A stretch of 64,000 bases of DNA from Alphaproteobacteria bacterium (lineage in GTDB: Bacteria; Myxococcota_A; UBA796; UBA2385), in contig JACKEY010000005.1 in assembly GCA_020632755.1 (NCBI GenBank), positions 372,001 to 436,000 of the forward strand, given 5' to 3'. The notes beneath the pieces were generated by a model. That model did no database searches. It was not told where the DNA came from and was given only the letters and a program-made list of their open reading frames with translations. Below, one piece after another: positions 17,776-26,403 of this stretch. Position numbers and translations under genes: made by a program. The stretch's first letter is position 1. The number at the start of each line of letters is the position of its first letter.

Positions 17776-18120
17776 TCAGGCCAGCAACAGCTCGGGGCGG
17801 CGCACGACCCGCACGGTCTCGTTGACCACCTCGACGTCCAGGCGCAGCCGCGACGAGTCCAGGGCGGGGGTCGGCCGGATGCACCACCGGGCGGTCGCGT
17901 GGATCAGGCGGTGATGCAGGGGCGTGGTCTTGCGGGACACCCGCTTGAGCAGGGCGTCGAGGGTCTCGGCGACTGCCTGGACCCGGTCACCGTCGACCGC
18001 GTCGCCGTCCCTGTGGGCGGCGGACCAGGCGGCGACGTCGGTGCGCAGCTGGCGGGTGTCTTCGAGGGGGTGTCGGAGCTCGGCGTCGAAGGCGGAGCGG
18101 ACGGCGTCGGGAACGGGCAT
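17776..18120 (-). CDS. Small hypothetical protein, 114 aa
   Basis: The product is a 114-residue basic soluble protein. The N-terminal half is helical (SAFDAELRHPLEDTRQLRTD, RVQAVAETLDALLKRV) and the C-terminal half contains LHHRLIHATARWCI and the strand-like RLRLDVEVVNETVRVV. I do not recognise it. It is divergent from the UPF0182 gene with a 95-base gap, and codon usage matches its neighbours, so I take it as a real gene. Confidence 0.6.
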   Translation of the reverse strand: MPVPDAVRSAFDAELRHPLEDTRQLRTDVAAWSAAHRDGDAVDGDRVQAVAETLDALLKRVSRKTTPLHHRLIHATARWCIRPTPALDSSRLRLDVEVVNETVRVVRRPELLLA

Positions 18121-18215
18121 CGCGGAGGGACTCGGTGCACAGGAGGACGGAGCCTCGGCGCGTGGTGCGCCGGAGGCGGCAGGGTAGGGGGTATCCCACT
18201 GTTCGGGAGGTCTCC

Positions 18216-21038
18216 GTGTCCGAGCCCCGCTGGCTCCGTCCGCTGTTGTTCCTGGTCCTGGTCCTGTGGCTCGCGCAGGGCCTGGGCGTCGAGGTCGCCG
18301 TCGACTGGCTGTGGTTCGATGCGCTCGGCTACCTGGACGTGTACACGCGGATGCTCGGCGTGCGGATCGGCCTGTGGGTCGGCGGCTTCCTGCTCGGCGC
18401 GCTGTTCGTCGCCGCCAACCTGCGGCACGCGGTCCGCGCCGCCCCCCTCGACCTGCAGCGCCTGCACCTGCTCATGGCGGACGCCAGCCCTGGCGTGGCG
18501 AAGCTCCAGGCCGTGCAGCGCGTGGCGCTCGGTCTGGCGGTCGTCGTCCCCGCCCTGATGGTCGCCGGCGCCGCCGGCACCGCCTGGGAGGACCTGCTGC
18601 TGCTCACCGGCCAGCAGCCCTTCGGCCAGACCGACCCCGTCTTCGGGCTCGACATCGGCTTCTACATCTTCGAGCTGCCCGTGCTCCAGGCCGCCCAGTC
18701 CCTCTGGATGGCGGTGGTGACCATCACCCTGCTGCCCGTCGGCGCCTGGTACGTCGCCCGGGACGTGTTCACCGCGGCGGGCGGCTTCCGGCTGTCGGTG
18801 GCCGCGCGGCGCCACGCGTCGGTGCTGGCGGCCTTCGCCGTGCTGGGCGCTGGCGCCGGGGCCTGGCTCGACCGCTACGCGGCCCTCAGCCAGCAGGACG
18901 GTGTCGTGTGGGGCGCCGGCTACGCGGACATCTCCGCGCGCATCCCCGGCCTGGCGGCCGTCGCCCTGCTGTCCATCGTGGTCGCCGGCGTGTTGGTCGC
19001 ATCGACCCGGCGCAAGGGCTGGAGCCTGCCGCTCGGCGTGGCCATCGGCTGGCTCGTGCTCCGCGGCCTCGCCGCCGGGCTCATCCCCCAGACCGTCCAG
19101 GAGTGGGTGGTCTCGCCGAGCGAGCTCGAGCTCGAGCGCGAGTACCTGGCCCGGAACATCGAAGCGACCCGCCGCGCCTACGCGCTGGACCGGATCGAGG
19201 TCACGCCCTTCGAAGCCGCCGCGGACCTGACCGTCGCCGACCTGGAGGCCAACCCGGGGACCGTGCAGAACATCCGGGTCTGGGACGACCGGCCCCTGCT
19301 CACGACCTACGGGCAGCTCCAGGAGATCCGGCTCTACTACGACTTCGTCGACGTCGACATCGACCGCTACACCATCGACGGCCAGCTGCGCCAGGTCATG
19401 CTCTCCGCGCGAGAGCTCAACGCCAGCAACCTGCCGGCCCAGGCCCGCAGCTTCGTCAACGAGCACTTCCAGTTCACCCACGGCTACGGCCTGACGATGA
19501 GCCCGGTCAACGTCGTGACCCAGGAAGGCCTGCCCGAGCTGCTCATCCGCGACCTGCCGCCCCAGGTGGCGCCTGCGCTGGCCGCCGACGGCTTCACCGT
19601 GGACCGGCCCGAGATCTACTACGGCGAGCTCACGGACCGGTACGTCTTCGTGCGCACCGGCGCCCAGGAGTTCGACTACCCCCAGGGCGACGAGAACGTC
19701 TACACCGACTACGCCGGCGAAGGCGGCGTGCCGATCGGCGGGCTGTTCCGCAAGGCGCTGTTCGCGCTGCACTTCGAGAAGCTCGACATCCTGCTGTCGC
19801 AGTACCTCACCGACGACAGCCGGGTCCTCTTCCGGCGGACCATCGCCTCCCGCGTCGGTGCCCTCGCGCCCTTCCTCCGCTTCGACCGCGACCCCTACCT
19901 GGTCGTGTCCGAGGGCCGCCTGTTCTGGCTGGTCGACGCCTACACCACGGCCCGGACCTACCCCTACAGTGAGCCCATCGGGTCCGGACGGCAGAGCTTC
20001 AACTACATCCGGAACTCGGTGAAGGTGGTGGTCGACGCCTACGACGGCGACGTCCAGCTCTACGTCGCCGACGACAGCGATCCGGTGATCCGCGCGTGGG
20101 CCCAGGCCCTGCCGGGTGCCTTCCGCGACATGGACGAGCTGCCGCCCGGACTGGCCGCCCACGTGCGCTACCCGGTCGACTTCTTCGACGTCCAGGCCGC
20201 CATGTTCAAGGCCTACCACATGACGGATCCCACGGTCTTCTACAACAAGGAGGACATGTGGGAGCTGCCGCGGGAGCTCTACGCCGGCCAGGACCAGCCG
20301 ATGGAGAGCTACTACCTGATCATGAAGCTCCCGGGCGAGGACAAGGCAGAGTTCATCCTGCTGGTGCCCTTCGTGCCGACCAACCGGGACAACATGATCA
20401 GCTGGCTCGCGGCCCGCTGCGACCCGGAGCACTACGGCAGCCTGGTCATGTTCCAGTTCCCCAAGCAGAAGCTCATCTACGGGCCTCGGCAGATCGAGAG
20501 CCGCATCGACCAGGACCCCGTGATCTCCCAGCAGATCACCCTCTGGAGCCAGTCCGGCAGTCGGGTCGTGCGCGGCAACCTGCTCGTGATCCCGATCGAG
20601 GACAGCCTGCTCTACGTCGAGCCCCTCTACCTGCAGGCCGAGAGCAGCCAGCTGCCGGAGCTCAAGCGGGTCATCGTGTCCTACGAGAACCGCATCGCGA
20701 TGGAGGAGACCCTCGGGCAGGCGCTGGCCCAGATCTTCGGCGCCAGCGAGCAGGGCGAGCAGCTCGCAGAGGAGCAGGCAGCGGTGCGCGACGTGGAGGA
20801 GGGGCGGCAGCCCTGGATCCGCCTGGCGCGTCGGGCCCAGGAACAGCTCGAAGAGGCGGTCGCGCGACAGCAGGAGGGCGACTGGGGTGGCTACGGCGAG
20901 GCGCTCGATGCCCTGGAGCAGACGGTGGGCCGACTGGCGGCCGAGGCCGTCGCCGCCGACGCGGGCAGCTCCGTCGACGGGGCCGCGCCCGCAATCGACG
21001 ACGACGGGTCGGATGCGCCGCTGGACCGAGACGAGTAG
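18216..21038 (+). CDS. UPF0182 family membrane protein
   Basis: The product is 940 residues. The N-terminal 300 contain about seven membrane helices, beginning LLFLVLVLWLAQGLGVEVAV and followed by the family-typical VDWLWFDALGYLDVY. A large extracytoplasmic domain follows, with conserved stretches such as WDDRPLLTTYGQLQEIR, YVFVRTGAQEFDYP, YSEPIGSG and PFVPTNRDNMISWLAA characteristic of UPF0182 (COG1615). An acidic, Gln/Glu-rich C-terminal tail (from about 850) may be coiled. The function of the family is not known. The GTG start is fixed by GGGAGG five bases upstream. It is followed after 42 bases by a lipoprotein gene. Confidence 0.92.
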   Translation: MSEPRWLRPLLFLVLVLWLAQGLGVEVAVDWLWFDALGYLDVYTRMLGVRIGLWVGGFLLGALFVAANLRHAVRAAPLDLQRLHLLMADASPGVAKLQAVQRVALGLAVVVPALMVAGAAGTAWEDLLLLTGQQPFGQTDPVFGLDIGFYIFELPVLQAAQSLWMAVVTITLLPVGAWYVARDVFTAAGGFRLSVAARRHASVLAAFAVLGAGAGAWLDRYAALSQQDGVVWGAGYADISARIPGLAAVALLSIVVAGVLVASTRRKGWSLPLGVAIGWLVLRGLAAGLIPQTVQEWVVSPSELELEREYLARNIEATRRAYALDRIEVTPFEAAADLTVADLEANPGTVQNIRVWDDRPLLTTYGQLQEIRLYYDFVDVDIDRYTIDGQLRQVMLSARELNASNLPAQARSFVNEHFQFTHGYGLTMSPVNVVTQEGLPELLIRDLPPQVAPALAADGFTVDRPEIYYGELTDRYVFVRTGAQEFDYPQGDENVYTDYAGEGGVPIGGLFRKALFALHFEKLDILLSQYLTDDSRVLFRRTIASRVGALAPFLRFDRDPYLVVSEGRLFWLVDAYTTARTYPYSEPIGSGRQSFNYIRNSVKVVVDAYDGDVQLYVADDSDPVIRAWAQALPGAFRDMDELPPGLAAHVRYPVDFFDVQAAMFKAYHMTDPTVFYNKEDMWELPRELYAGQDQPMESYYLIMKLPGEDKAEFILLVPFVPTNRDNMISWLAARCDPEHYGSLVMFQFPKQKLIYGPRQIESRIDQDPVISQQITLWSQSGSRVVRGNLLVIPIEDSLLYVEPLYLQAESSQLPELKRVIVSYENRIAMEETLGQALAQIFGASEQGEQLAEEQAAVRDVEEGRQPWIRLARRAQEQLEEAVARQQEGDWGGYGEALDALEQTVGRLAAEAVAADAGSSVDGAAPAIDDDGSDAPLDRDE

Positions 21039-21041
21039 GCT
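21036..21041 (+). promoter_or_regulatory. TAGGCT, possible -10 element before the Gly-rich lipoprotein
   Basis: TAGGCT overlaps the stop codon of the UPF0182 gene, 39 bases before the next ATG. The same hexamer occurs at 51699 before another lipoprotein gene. No clear -35 is present. Confidence 0.25.
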
Positions 21042-21080
21042 CTGCGCGATCCCCCCCTCCTCCCACCGTTTGGAGCTCCC

Positions 21081-21755
21081 ATGAAGCGCACCCTCACCAC
21101 CCTGGCCGGCATGGCCCTCCTGGCCCTGGCCTGCGGCGGCGACACCTCTTCGGTGACCGGCGGTGGGGGCGGCGGCACCGTCGTCCACGGCACCAGCAAC
21201 GCCGGCCTGACGGACAAGTGGAACAGCATGGGCCTGCCCGTCGGGGACGCCTCGGTCATCGTGGCGGACGACAGCCTGGCGCTGCTGCTGTACCCGGGCG
21301 GCGACATGACCGAGCTCGAGACGGCCTGGGTCGGCGCCTTCACCGGTGCGGGCTGGTCGCAGCACGACCGGTTCGAAGACGGCGAGTTCGTCGCGGCCAT
21401 CTACAAGAAGGACGGCAAGGAGCTCGGCTGGGCCCTCGGCGCCGATCAGGGCGACGTGCTGGCCTACGTCGAAGACCTGAGCCAGATCCCGCCCGAGCAG
21501 AGCACCGTCAAGAAGGCCCAGAGCGGCGGCGGCAAGATCACGCGCAGCACCCGGCCCGCCGTGCTCAAGGGCGGCGGCAAGAAGGGCGGCGCCGTGCAGC
21601 TCGGTGCGGGCGGCGCCAAGCCGGCCGGCGGTTCCGGCGGCGGCAGCAGCAGCGGCGGTGTGAAGCTCGGCGGTGGCAGCGGCGGCGGCGGCGGCAAGGG
21701 CAACGGCGGTGGGGGCGGCGGCGGCAAGGGCGGCGGCACCCCCCTGGGGCGCTGA
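21081..21755 (+). CDS. Lipoprotein with Gly-rich C-terminus
   Basis: The product is 224 residues. A signal peptide ends in a lipobox (LLALAC, lipidated Cys about residue 18), followed by GGDTSSVTGGGGGG. The middle (about 35-130) is a compact domain with strands and acidic helices (DSLALLLYPGGDMTELETAWVG, and WSQHDRFEDGEFVAAIYKK) and resembles small sensor-like lipoproteins, but I know no family. The last 80 residues are Gly, Lys and Ser repeats. The ATG is preceded by TTTGGAG. It shares direction with the UPF0182 gene and could be co-transcribed. Confidence 0.75.
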   Translation: MKRTLTTLAGMALLALACGGDTSSVTGGGGGGTVVHGTSNAGLTDKWNSMGLPVGDASVIVADDSLALLLYPGGDMTELETAWVGAFTGAGWSQHDRFEDGEFVAAIYKKDGKELGWALGADQGDVLAYVEDLSQIPPEQSTVKKAQSGGGKITRSTRPAVLKGGGKKGGAVQLGAGGAKPAGGSGGGSSSGGVKLGGGSGGGGGKGNGGGGGGGKGGGTPLGR

Positions 21756-21947
21756 GCGTCGCACAGGCCGTGGTGGACAAACAGTTCACCGGACCGCCGC
21801 AGGTTTGGGACCCGCGTGACCTTCGCGGAGAGTAGCCTGTGCCGCGAGTGGCACGTCTGTCGCTCGCCGGCCGCGGGCCCGGTCAGCCCGCATCCACGGA
21901 TCCCGACCGGCTTCCCGCGTCGGGTCCCACCCACGAGAAATCGAGAG

Positions 21948-22586
21948 ATGGGCAGCAAGCTCTTCGTCGGCGGCCTGGCCTGGGCGACCGACGACGCCGG
22001 CCTCCGCGCCGCATTCGAAGCCTACGGCACCGTCGAGGATGCCGTCGTCATCAAGGACCGGGACACCGGCCGTTCCCGGGGCTTCGGCTTCGTCACCTTC
22101 GCCTCCCAAGAGGAAGCGCGCGCCGCGGTGGAAGCCTCTGACGGCTCCGAGATCGACGGTCGCCGCATTCGCGTCAACGAAGCGCAGGAGCGCTCCGGTG
22201 GCGGCGGTGGGCCCGGCGGCGGCGGTCCCGGTGGGCCCCGACGGGGTCCCGGCGGCCCCGGTGGCGCTCCGCGCGGCCCCGGTCGCGGCGGCCCTGGCCG
22301 CGGCGGCCCGATGGTGTCGCGGCGCGGCCCTCCGTCCCGTGGCGCCGAAGGCGGCGGCCGCGGTGGCGGTGGCGGCTGGGATCGCGGCGGTGAGCGCGGT
22401 GGCGGCGGTGGCGGCGGCGGCGGCTGGGGCGGGCCCCCGGCCGACGAGAGCGCCGGCTGGACCGAAGACCGCCAGAAGCGGCGCTCCAAGAAGTGGGGCG
22501 AGAAGGACGGCGGCGGCGGCGATGACCGCGGTCGCGGTGGCGGCCGGCGTGGCCGTCGCGACGGCTGGGACGACTGGGAGGACTGA
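21948..22586 (+). CDS. RRM RNA-binding protein with RGG-rich tail
   Basis: The product is 212 residues. Residues 1-80 form one RNA recognition motif with RNP2 (LFVGGL, 5-10) and RNP1 (RGFGFVTF, 44-51). The remaining 130 residues are dominated by Gly, Arg and Pro in RGG/GRG blocks, ending in the acidic, Trp-containing tail GWDDWED. This layout resembles the Rbp proteins of cyanobacteria and some deltaproteobacteria, often cold-inducible, and the hnRNP-like glycine-rich RNA-binding proteins. It would bind single-stranded RNA; targets are unknown. The start ATG follows GAGAAATCGAGAG. A strong hairpin lies just beyond its stop. Confidence 0.93.
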   Translation: MGSKLFVGGLAWATDDAGLRAAFEAYGTVEDAVVIKDRDTGRSRGFGFVTFASQEEARAAVEASDGSEIDGRRIRVNEAQERSGGGGGPGGGGPGGPRRGPGGPGGAPRGPGRGGPGRGGPMVSRRGPPSRGAEGGGRGGGGGWDRGGERGGGGGGGGGWGGPPADESAGWTEDRQKRRSKKWGEKDGGGGDDRGRGGGRRGRRDGWDDWED

Positions 22587-22607
22587 GCTCCTCCCGCCCG
22601 GCGAAAC

Positions 22608-22638
22608 CGAGGGCGCGGTCGCTACGGCCGCGCCCTCG
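22608..22638. terminator. Hairpin between convergent genes
   Basis: A perfect 11-bp inverted repeat (22608-22618 with 22628-22638, 9-base loop) lies 22 bases after the RNA-binding protein stop and before the stop of the opposite-strand TerB-like gene. It could serve both directions. No T-run follows. Confidence 0.6.
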
Positions 22639-22712
22639 CTCGTCTCGGCACCTGTTCCGGGTGCGGCCTTCGACCTGCCGCCGACGAGCGCTCCGTGGGA
22701 CGGAGCGGCGTG

Positions 22713-23162
22713 TCAGCCCAGGATGGCGGCGATGCGGCCGGCGTCCAGCCCCAGGCCGCGGCCGATGGCCTCGACCTGGTCGCGGTAGATCTTCACGCCC
22801 TCGAAGCGCGACAGCAGCACCGTGGCGACGTGTTCGACGGCGTCGTGCAGCGCGGCTTCGTCCAGGCCGAGCTCGTCGGTCCACTGCTGCAGGATCGCTC
22901 GCTCGGCGTGGGTCAGGGTGCCGTCGGCGAAGGCGACCAGCACGGTGCTGCGCAGGAACGCCACGCGCGCCTCGTCGGTGGTCAGCGTGCTCAGGTCGAC
23001 CTTCGCGGCCGCGCCGCCGGGGATGCTGGCCTCGAGCTCGTCGATCAACGCGTCTTCCTTCGGGTGGGCGCCGTCGACCCGCGAGATCTGGCGCATCGCC
23101 GCGGCGATCGTGCGGGTGGCCGGGGCATCGAGGTCGAAGGCGTTGTCCATGATGCGGTGCAC
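22713..23162 (-). CDS. TerB-like protein, 149 aa
   Basis: The product is an acidic all-helical protein. The first helix pair (IAAAMRQISRVDGAHPKEDALID) and the second (STVLVAFADGTLTHAERAILQQW) each carry the D-G-x-x-x-x-x-E pattern of TerB-like domains, and a third helical block (DAVEHVATVLLSRFEG) completes the fold. I prefer the GTG at 23162, which has AGGAG five bases upstream, over the ATG four codons inside. The function is unknown. It is the second TerB-like gene of the window and is divergent from a short-chain dehydrogenase. Confidence 0.75.
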   Translation of the reverse strand: MHRIMDNAFDLDAPATRTIAAAMRQISRVDGAHPKEDALIDELEASIPGGAAAKVDLSTLTTDEARVAFLRSTVLVAFADGTLTHAERAILQQWTDELGLDEAALHDAVEHVATVLLSRFEGVKIYRDQVEAIGRGLGLDAGRIAAILG

Positions 23163-23167
23163 GGGAG

Positions 23168-23172
23168 CTCCT
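23168..23172 (-). promoter_or_regulatory. Ribosome binding site deciding the GTG start of the TerB-like gene
   Basis: AGGAG on the minus strand, five bases before GTG at 23162. The internal ATG at 23150 would be 17 bases away. Confidence 0.55.
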
Positions 23173-23322
23173 GGCGGCGGGCGTGGGCGTTCGGAAGGAG
23201 GCCGGGCCCGGGGCTGAGCGAGGGGGCTGAGCGAGGGGGCCGGGCGAGGGGAGGGAAGCGGGGGCGGCGAGGATAGACCAGCGCGTCGGAGAGGCGGCTG
23301 CCGCGAAGGTCGCACCACGGGA

Positions 23323-23328
23323 TAGGGC
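23323..23328 (+). promoter_or_regulatory. Candidate -10 of a leaderless promoter (short-chain dehydrogenase)
   Basis: TAGGGC ends seven bases before the ATG at 23336, which lacks any Shine-Dalgarno sequence. See the separate finding on this recurring arrangement. Confidence 0.3.
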
Positions 23329-23335
23329 CCCGCGC

Positions 23336-24160
23336 ATGCGACCTCCGCTCGACGACAGCCGCATCCTGGTCACCGGCGCCTCCTCGGGCATCGGCGTGGC
23401 CCTGGCGCGCCAGCTCGCTCCCTCGGCCCGCGTCCTGGTCCTGGTGGCCCGACGAGGCGATCGGCTCCAGGACCTCGCCACGGACCTCCGCACGGCCCGC
23501 CCGGCGCTCACGGTCGAGGTCGAGTCCTGCGACCTGGCGGACGGGGCCGCCCGTGCTGCGCTGGTCGAGGCGATCACCGCCCGGCACGGCGGCCTGGACA
23601 TCCTGGTCAACTGCGCCGGGCTCGGCGACATCGCCCTCCTCGAGCAGTCCGATCCGGCCAAGCTCGAGCTGATGCTCCAGGTCAACGTGGTCGCCCTCAC
23701 CATGCTCACCCGCGCCTTCCTCCCGGGCATGGTGGCCCAGGGCCGGGGCGGCATCCTCAACATCAGCAGCGGCTTCGGGCTGACCTGGATGCCGGTCGTT
23801 GCCGCCTACGCCGGTAGCAAGCACTACGTCACCGCCTTCTCCGAGTCCCTGCGGGCCGAGCTCGCCGGCAGCGGCGTCGTCGTCACGCAGAGCTGCCCGG
23901 GGCCCGTCGCGACCGAGTTCGAAGCCGTGGCGGGCAACCCCACCGGCCAGAAGGTGCCGGGCTTCGTCGAGCTGACCGCCGATCAGTGCGCCCACGCCAG
24001 TCTGCGCGCCTTCCGTCGCGGCAGGGCCCTCGTGGTGCCGGGCTTCGTCGCCGGCATCCTCATCCACCTGGGCGCGTCTTCTCCCAGGCCCGTGCTGCGC
24101 CTGCTCTATGGACTCCTCGGGCGCCTGGCCCGCCCGCGCCTGCTCTCCCAGGACCGCTGA
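23336..24160 (+). CDS. Short-chain dehydrogenase/reductase
   Basis: The product is 274 residues. The Rossmann motif TGASSGIG (13-20), the NCAG motif, the catalytic Ser in LNISSGFG and the Tyr158-x-x-x-Lys162 pair (YAGSK) are all present, as in classical NAD(P)-dependent SDR enzymes. An Arg pair after strand 2 (ARRGDRL) favours NADPH. The C-terminal 40 residues are more hydrophobic (FVAGILIHLGASSPRPVLRLLYG) and may touch the membrane, as in DltE/YqjQ-like members. The substrate is not predictable. The next gene starts inside its stop (TGATG). Confidence 0.9.
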   Translation: MRPPLDDSRILVTGASSGIGVALARQLAPSARVLVLVARRGDRLQDLATDLRTARPALTVEVESCDLADGAARAALVEAITARHGGLDILVNCAGLGDIALLEQSDPAKLELMLQVNVVALTMLTRAFLPGMVAQGRGGILNISSGFGLTWMPVVAAYAGSKHYVTAFSESLRAELAGSGVVVTQSCPGPVATEFEAVAGNPTGQKVPGFVELTADQCAHASLRAFRRGRALVVPGFVAGILIHLGASSPRPVLRLLYGLLGRLARPRLLSQDR

Positions 24161-24807
24161 TGCCCCGCCAGCAGATCAGCATCAACGCCGTGTTCGTCGG
24201 CGTCGCCGCCCTCATTCCGGTGCCCATCCTCGACGACATCGTGCGGCGGGCCATGATGCGCGGGCTCTACCAGGCGATCGGCGCCCAGCGCGGGGTGCCG
24301 CTCGACGACGCGTCCCTCGACCTGCTGACGAAGTCCAAGGGCTTCTCGGTGCTCGGCTGCCTGCTGGGACCGGTGTGGTACCTGGTGAAGAAGATCTCGA
24401 AGAAGATCCTGTTCTTCCTGGCGGTCAAGGACGCGCTGGACTGGGCCGCCGAAGCGGCGATCCGCGGCGAGCTGGTGCTGGTCGCCATCGACCAGGGCGC
24501 GCTGCCCGGCGACGCGCAGCGCGTGCGGGACGCGATGGACCTGGCCTGGAAGAAGGCCGGCGGCTCGCCGGTGACCCGGGCCGTCACCTTCCGCGACAGC
24601 CCCGAGATGGACTGGAAGGCCGATGAAGGCGGCGCGGTGCCCCTCGTGCACCACCTGGCGCGCCGTGGAGCGGGGGCCCAGGTCGTCGCGCGGTTCCGCG
24701 AGGAGCTGGCGCGGCCGGCCCCGTCCGAGCCGGAGCCCGAGACGAGCTCGGCGCGGACCGAAGACCGCGCCGAAGGGGAGGGAAGTGGAGCCGAGAAGCG
24801 GACTTGA
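24160..24807 (+). CDS. Conserved hypothetical protein overlapping an antisense tRNA
   Basis: The product is 215 residues and its ATG shares a base with the preceding stop codon (TGATG), so the pair is coupled. The N-terminal half has two hydrophobic segments (INAVFVGVAALIPVPILDDI; FSVLGCLLGPVWYLV) and a basic helix KKISKKILFFLAVKDALD. I recall similar proteins from deltaproteobacteria but no assigned function. The last 60 residues are polar and low complexity (PSEPEPETSS). The final seven codons lie within the antisense strand of the tRNA-Thr gene, so the end of this protein is constrained by tRNA sequence. Confidence 0.65.
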   Translation: MPRQQISINAVFVGVAALIPVPILDDIVRRAMMRGLYQAIGAQRGVPLDDASLDLLTKSKGFSVLGCLLGPVWYLVKKISKKILFFLAVKDALDWAAEAAIRGELVLVAIDQGALPGDAQRVRDAMDLAWKKAGGSPVTRAVTFRDSPEMDWKADEGGAVPLVHHLARRGAGAQVVARFREELARPAPSEPEPETSSARTEDRAEGEGSGAEKRT

Positions 24808-24861
24808 ACCGCCGACCTGCTGATTACGAATCAGCTGCTCTACCAACTGAGCTATCTCGGC
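24786..24861 (-). tRNA. tRNA-Thr, anticodon CGT
   Basis: On the minus strand a 76-base cloverleaf can be folded: 7-bp acceptor stem GCCGAGA/TCTCGGC, D-loop AGCTCAGTTGGTAGAGC, anticodon arm CTGATTCGTAATCAG with anticodon CGT (decodes ACG), T-arm containing GGTTCAAGTCC, discriminator T and an encoded CCA end. The 3' end, including CCA, overlaps the tail of the opposite-strand 215-residue protein gene by 22 bases. Confidence 0.95.
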
Positions 24862-24987
24862 ACGGGCCTGCTTCTATTGGCCGGACAGCGCGGTGTCAAC
24901 GCGCTCGCAGCGCGTGATCGCGCGGCCATGGGGCGATGACGTGAACGCGATGTGCGGCCTTGTCGGCTTGTGCTACGCCCCCCCGTC

Positions 24988-26382
24988 ATGTCGCACCTCC
25001 CTCCCATCGCGCGTGGAACCGCCCTGGCCGTGCTCGGCCTGCTGGGCGCCGGTCCCGCCTTCGCTGCCGATCTGGTCCTCACCGACTTCACGCCGGCCAC
25101 CATGGGCGACTTCGCCGTCGCCGAGGACCTGACCAACCTGGCCCGCCTGGCGCTGCTCGATCAGGGGCTGGACGTGATGAGCGCCGAGGACCTCGAGCAG
25201 CAGGTCGGTGGCGACGCCGACGGCTGCGCGGACGAGCCGGCCTGCCCCGAGAACCTGTGGTCCCGCGTCGACGCGGATCAGGCGCTCGTCGGCCGGGTCG
25301 AGGGGGAAGGCGGCTCGCGGCTGCGCATCCAGCTGCAGCTGTGGCGCCAGGGGCGCGGCGTGGTGCGACGGTGGGACCGCTCGGTGCCGTCGACCGCGGC
25401 CGGTGAGCTGCTGCTCGAGGTGGCCGCCGAGATCGCTCCCGACGCGCCGCCGCCGCCCGCCGTGGCCGAGGTGCGGCCCGGCGTGGTCGACGAGCGCTAC
25501 GAGCCCCTCGAGCCCGAAGAGCCGCTGGACGACCCGGAGCCGCTCGACGAACCCCGCAAGTCGCGGGTCCGTGGCGACGTCCAGGACCTCGAGGGGCTCG
25601 GGCTGCCCCGCTACGCGGAGCGGCGCTATGTCGACAGCGGCCTGTCTCGGGACGAGTGGCTGGAGCGGGCCCGGGTCCGCACCGGCGCCGTGTTCCTGGA
25701 GCTGCACGGCGGCGCGCTGTTCGGTGATCTGGATCGCCGCTACGACGTGCGCATGGCCCTCTACGACGAGGTCGGCGACGACTTCAGCGAGCGCGGCCAG
25801 TACCGCTACGAGAGCTTCCTGAACTCCCGGGGCTTCGTGGGCGGCGCCGCCATCGGCTACCAGGTCGCCTGGTGGATCGACGCGAGCGTGCTCGGCGGCG
25901 TGCAGCTCGGCCGCAAGGAGCTCACGACGGGCTGGGAGACCTTCGAAGCCGCCGGCAATCCCGACGGCAGCGACCGCTTCCTGGACGACGAAGAGACCAT
26001 CTACGATCCGGTCTCCGCCGTGATCGCCATGATGGAGCCCCGGTTCCGGCTGTACCCGGTCGCCACCGGGCCGGTGAAGCCCTACGCGCTGGTGGGCTTC
26101 CACATGCGGTTCTACGACGCCTACACCGTGCCCGACGGCGAGATCGTGACCTACCCGGAAGCGGGCGGCGGCGTGTCGATGGGCCCCACGGTCGGCGGCG
26201 GCCTGGCCTTCGACGCACCCAAGGGCGCGGTGGGCTTCCTGGAAGTGCCCTGGACCTACATCGTGGTGCCCGGCGCACCCCAGATCCGCGACGACGGCGT
26301 GCTGGAGACGACGCCCGCGCAGTTCGCCGGGGTCGGCCAGTTCGTCATGTTCAAGGCGGGCGTGGCCATCCACTTCCGCTGA
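24988..26382 (+). CDS. Secreted protein with C-terminal outer-membrane beta-barrel
   Basis: The product is 464 residues with a clear signal peptide (cleavage after AFA, about residue 27). Residues 28-150 form a periplasmic domain containing a conserved Cys pair region (DADGCADEPACPENLW) and a QLQLWRQG segment, similar to N-terminal domains of myxobacterial surface proteins. An acidic Pro-rich linker (about 165-190) leads to a C-terminal part from about 225 with alternating amphipathic strands (GAVFLELHGGALFG, GGAAIGYQVAWWI, FVMFKAGVAIHFR) ending in Arg, as in outer-membrane barrels. Function unknown. A TACGCC hexamer lies eight bases before the ATG, which has no Shine-Dalgarno sequence. It ends 21 bases before a convergent epimerase gene. 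Confidence 0.7.
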   Translation: MSHLPPIARGTALAVLGLLGAGPAFAADLVLTDFTPATMGDFAVAEDLTNLARLALLDQGLDVMSAEDLEQQVGGDADGCADEPACPENLWSRVDADQALVGRVEGEGGSRLRIQLQLWRQGRGVVRRWDRSVPSTAAGELLLEVAAEIAPDAPPPPAVAEVRPGVVDERYEPLEPEEPLDDPEPLDEPRKSRVRGDVQDLEGLGLPRYAERRYVDSGLSRDEWLERARVRTGAVFLELHGGALFGDLDRRYDVRMALYDEVGDDFSERGQYRYESFLNSRGFVGGAAIGYQVAWWIDASVLGGVQLGRKELTTGWETFEAAGNPDGSDRFLDDEETIYDPVSAVIAMMEPRFRLYPVATGPVKPYALVGFHMRFYDAYTVPDGEIVTYPEAGGGVSMGPTVGGGLAFDAPKGAVGFLEVPWTYIVVPGAPQIRDDGVLETTPAQFAGVGQFVMFKAGVAIHFR

Positions 26383-26403
26383 GCGGGACCGGTCGCGCGG
26401 GGT

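Noticed and set aside
17904..21764. 1286-residue open frame opposite the UPF0182 gene
   Set aside because: The plus strand encodes a complete, recognisable UPF0182 protein; the opposite reading is a GC-driven shadow rich in His, Asp and Val.
24786..24861. Genomic island boundary at the tRNA-Thr
   Set aside because: No repeat of the tRNA 3' end is visible nearby and flanking genes show no change in composition.
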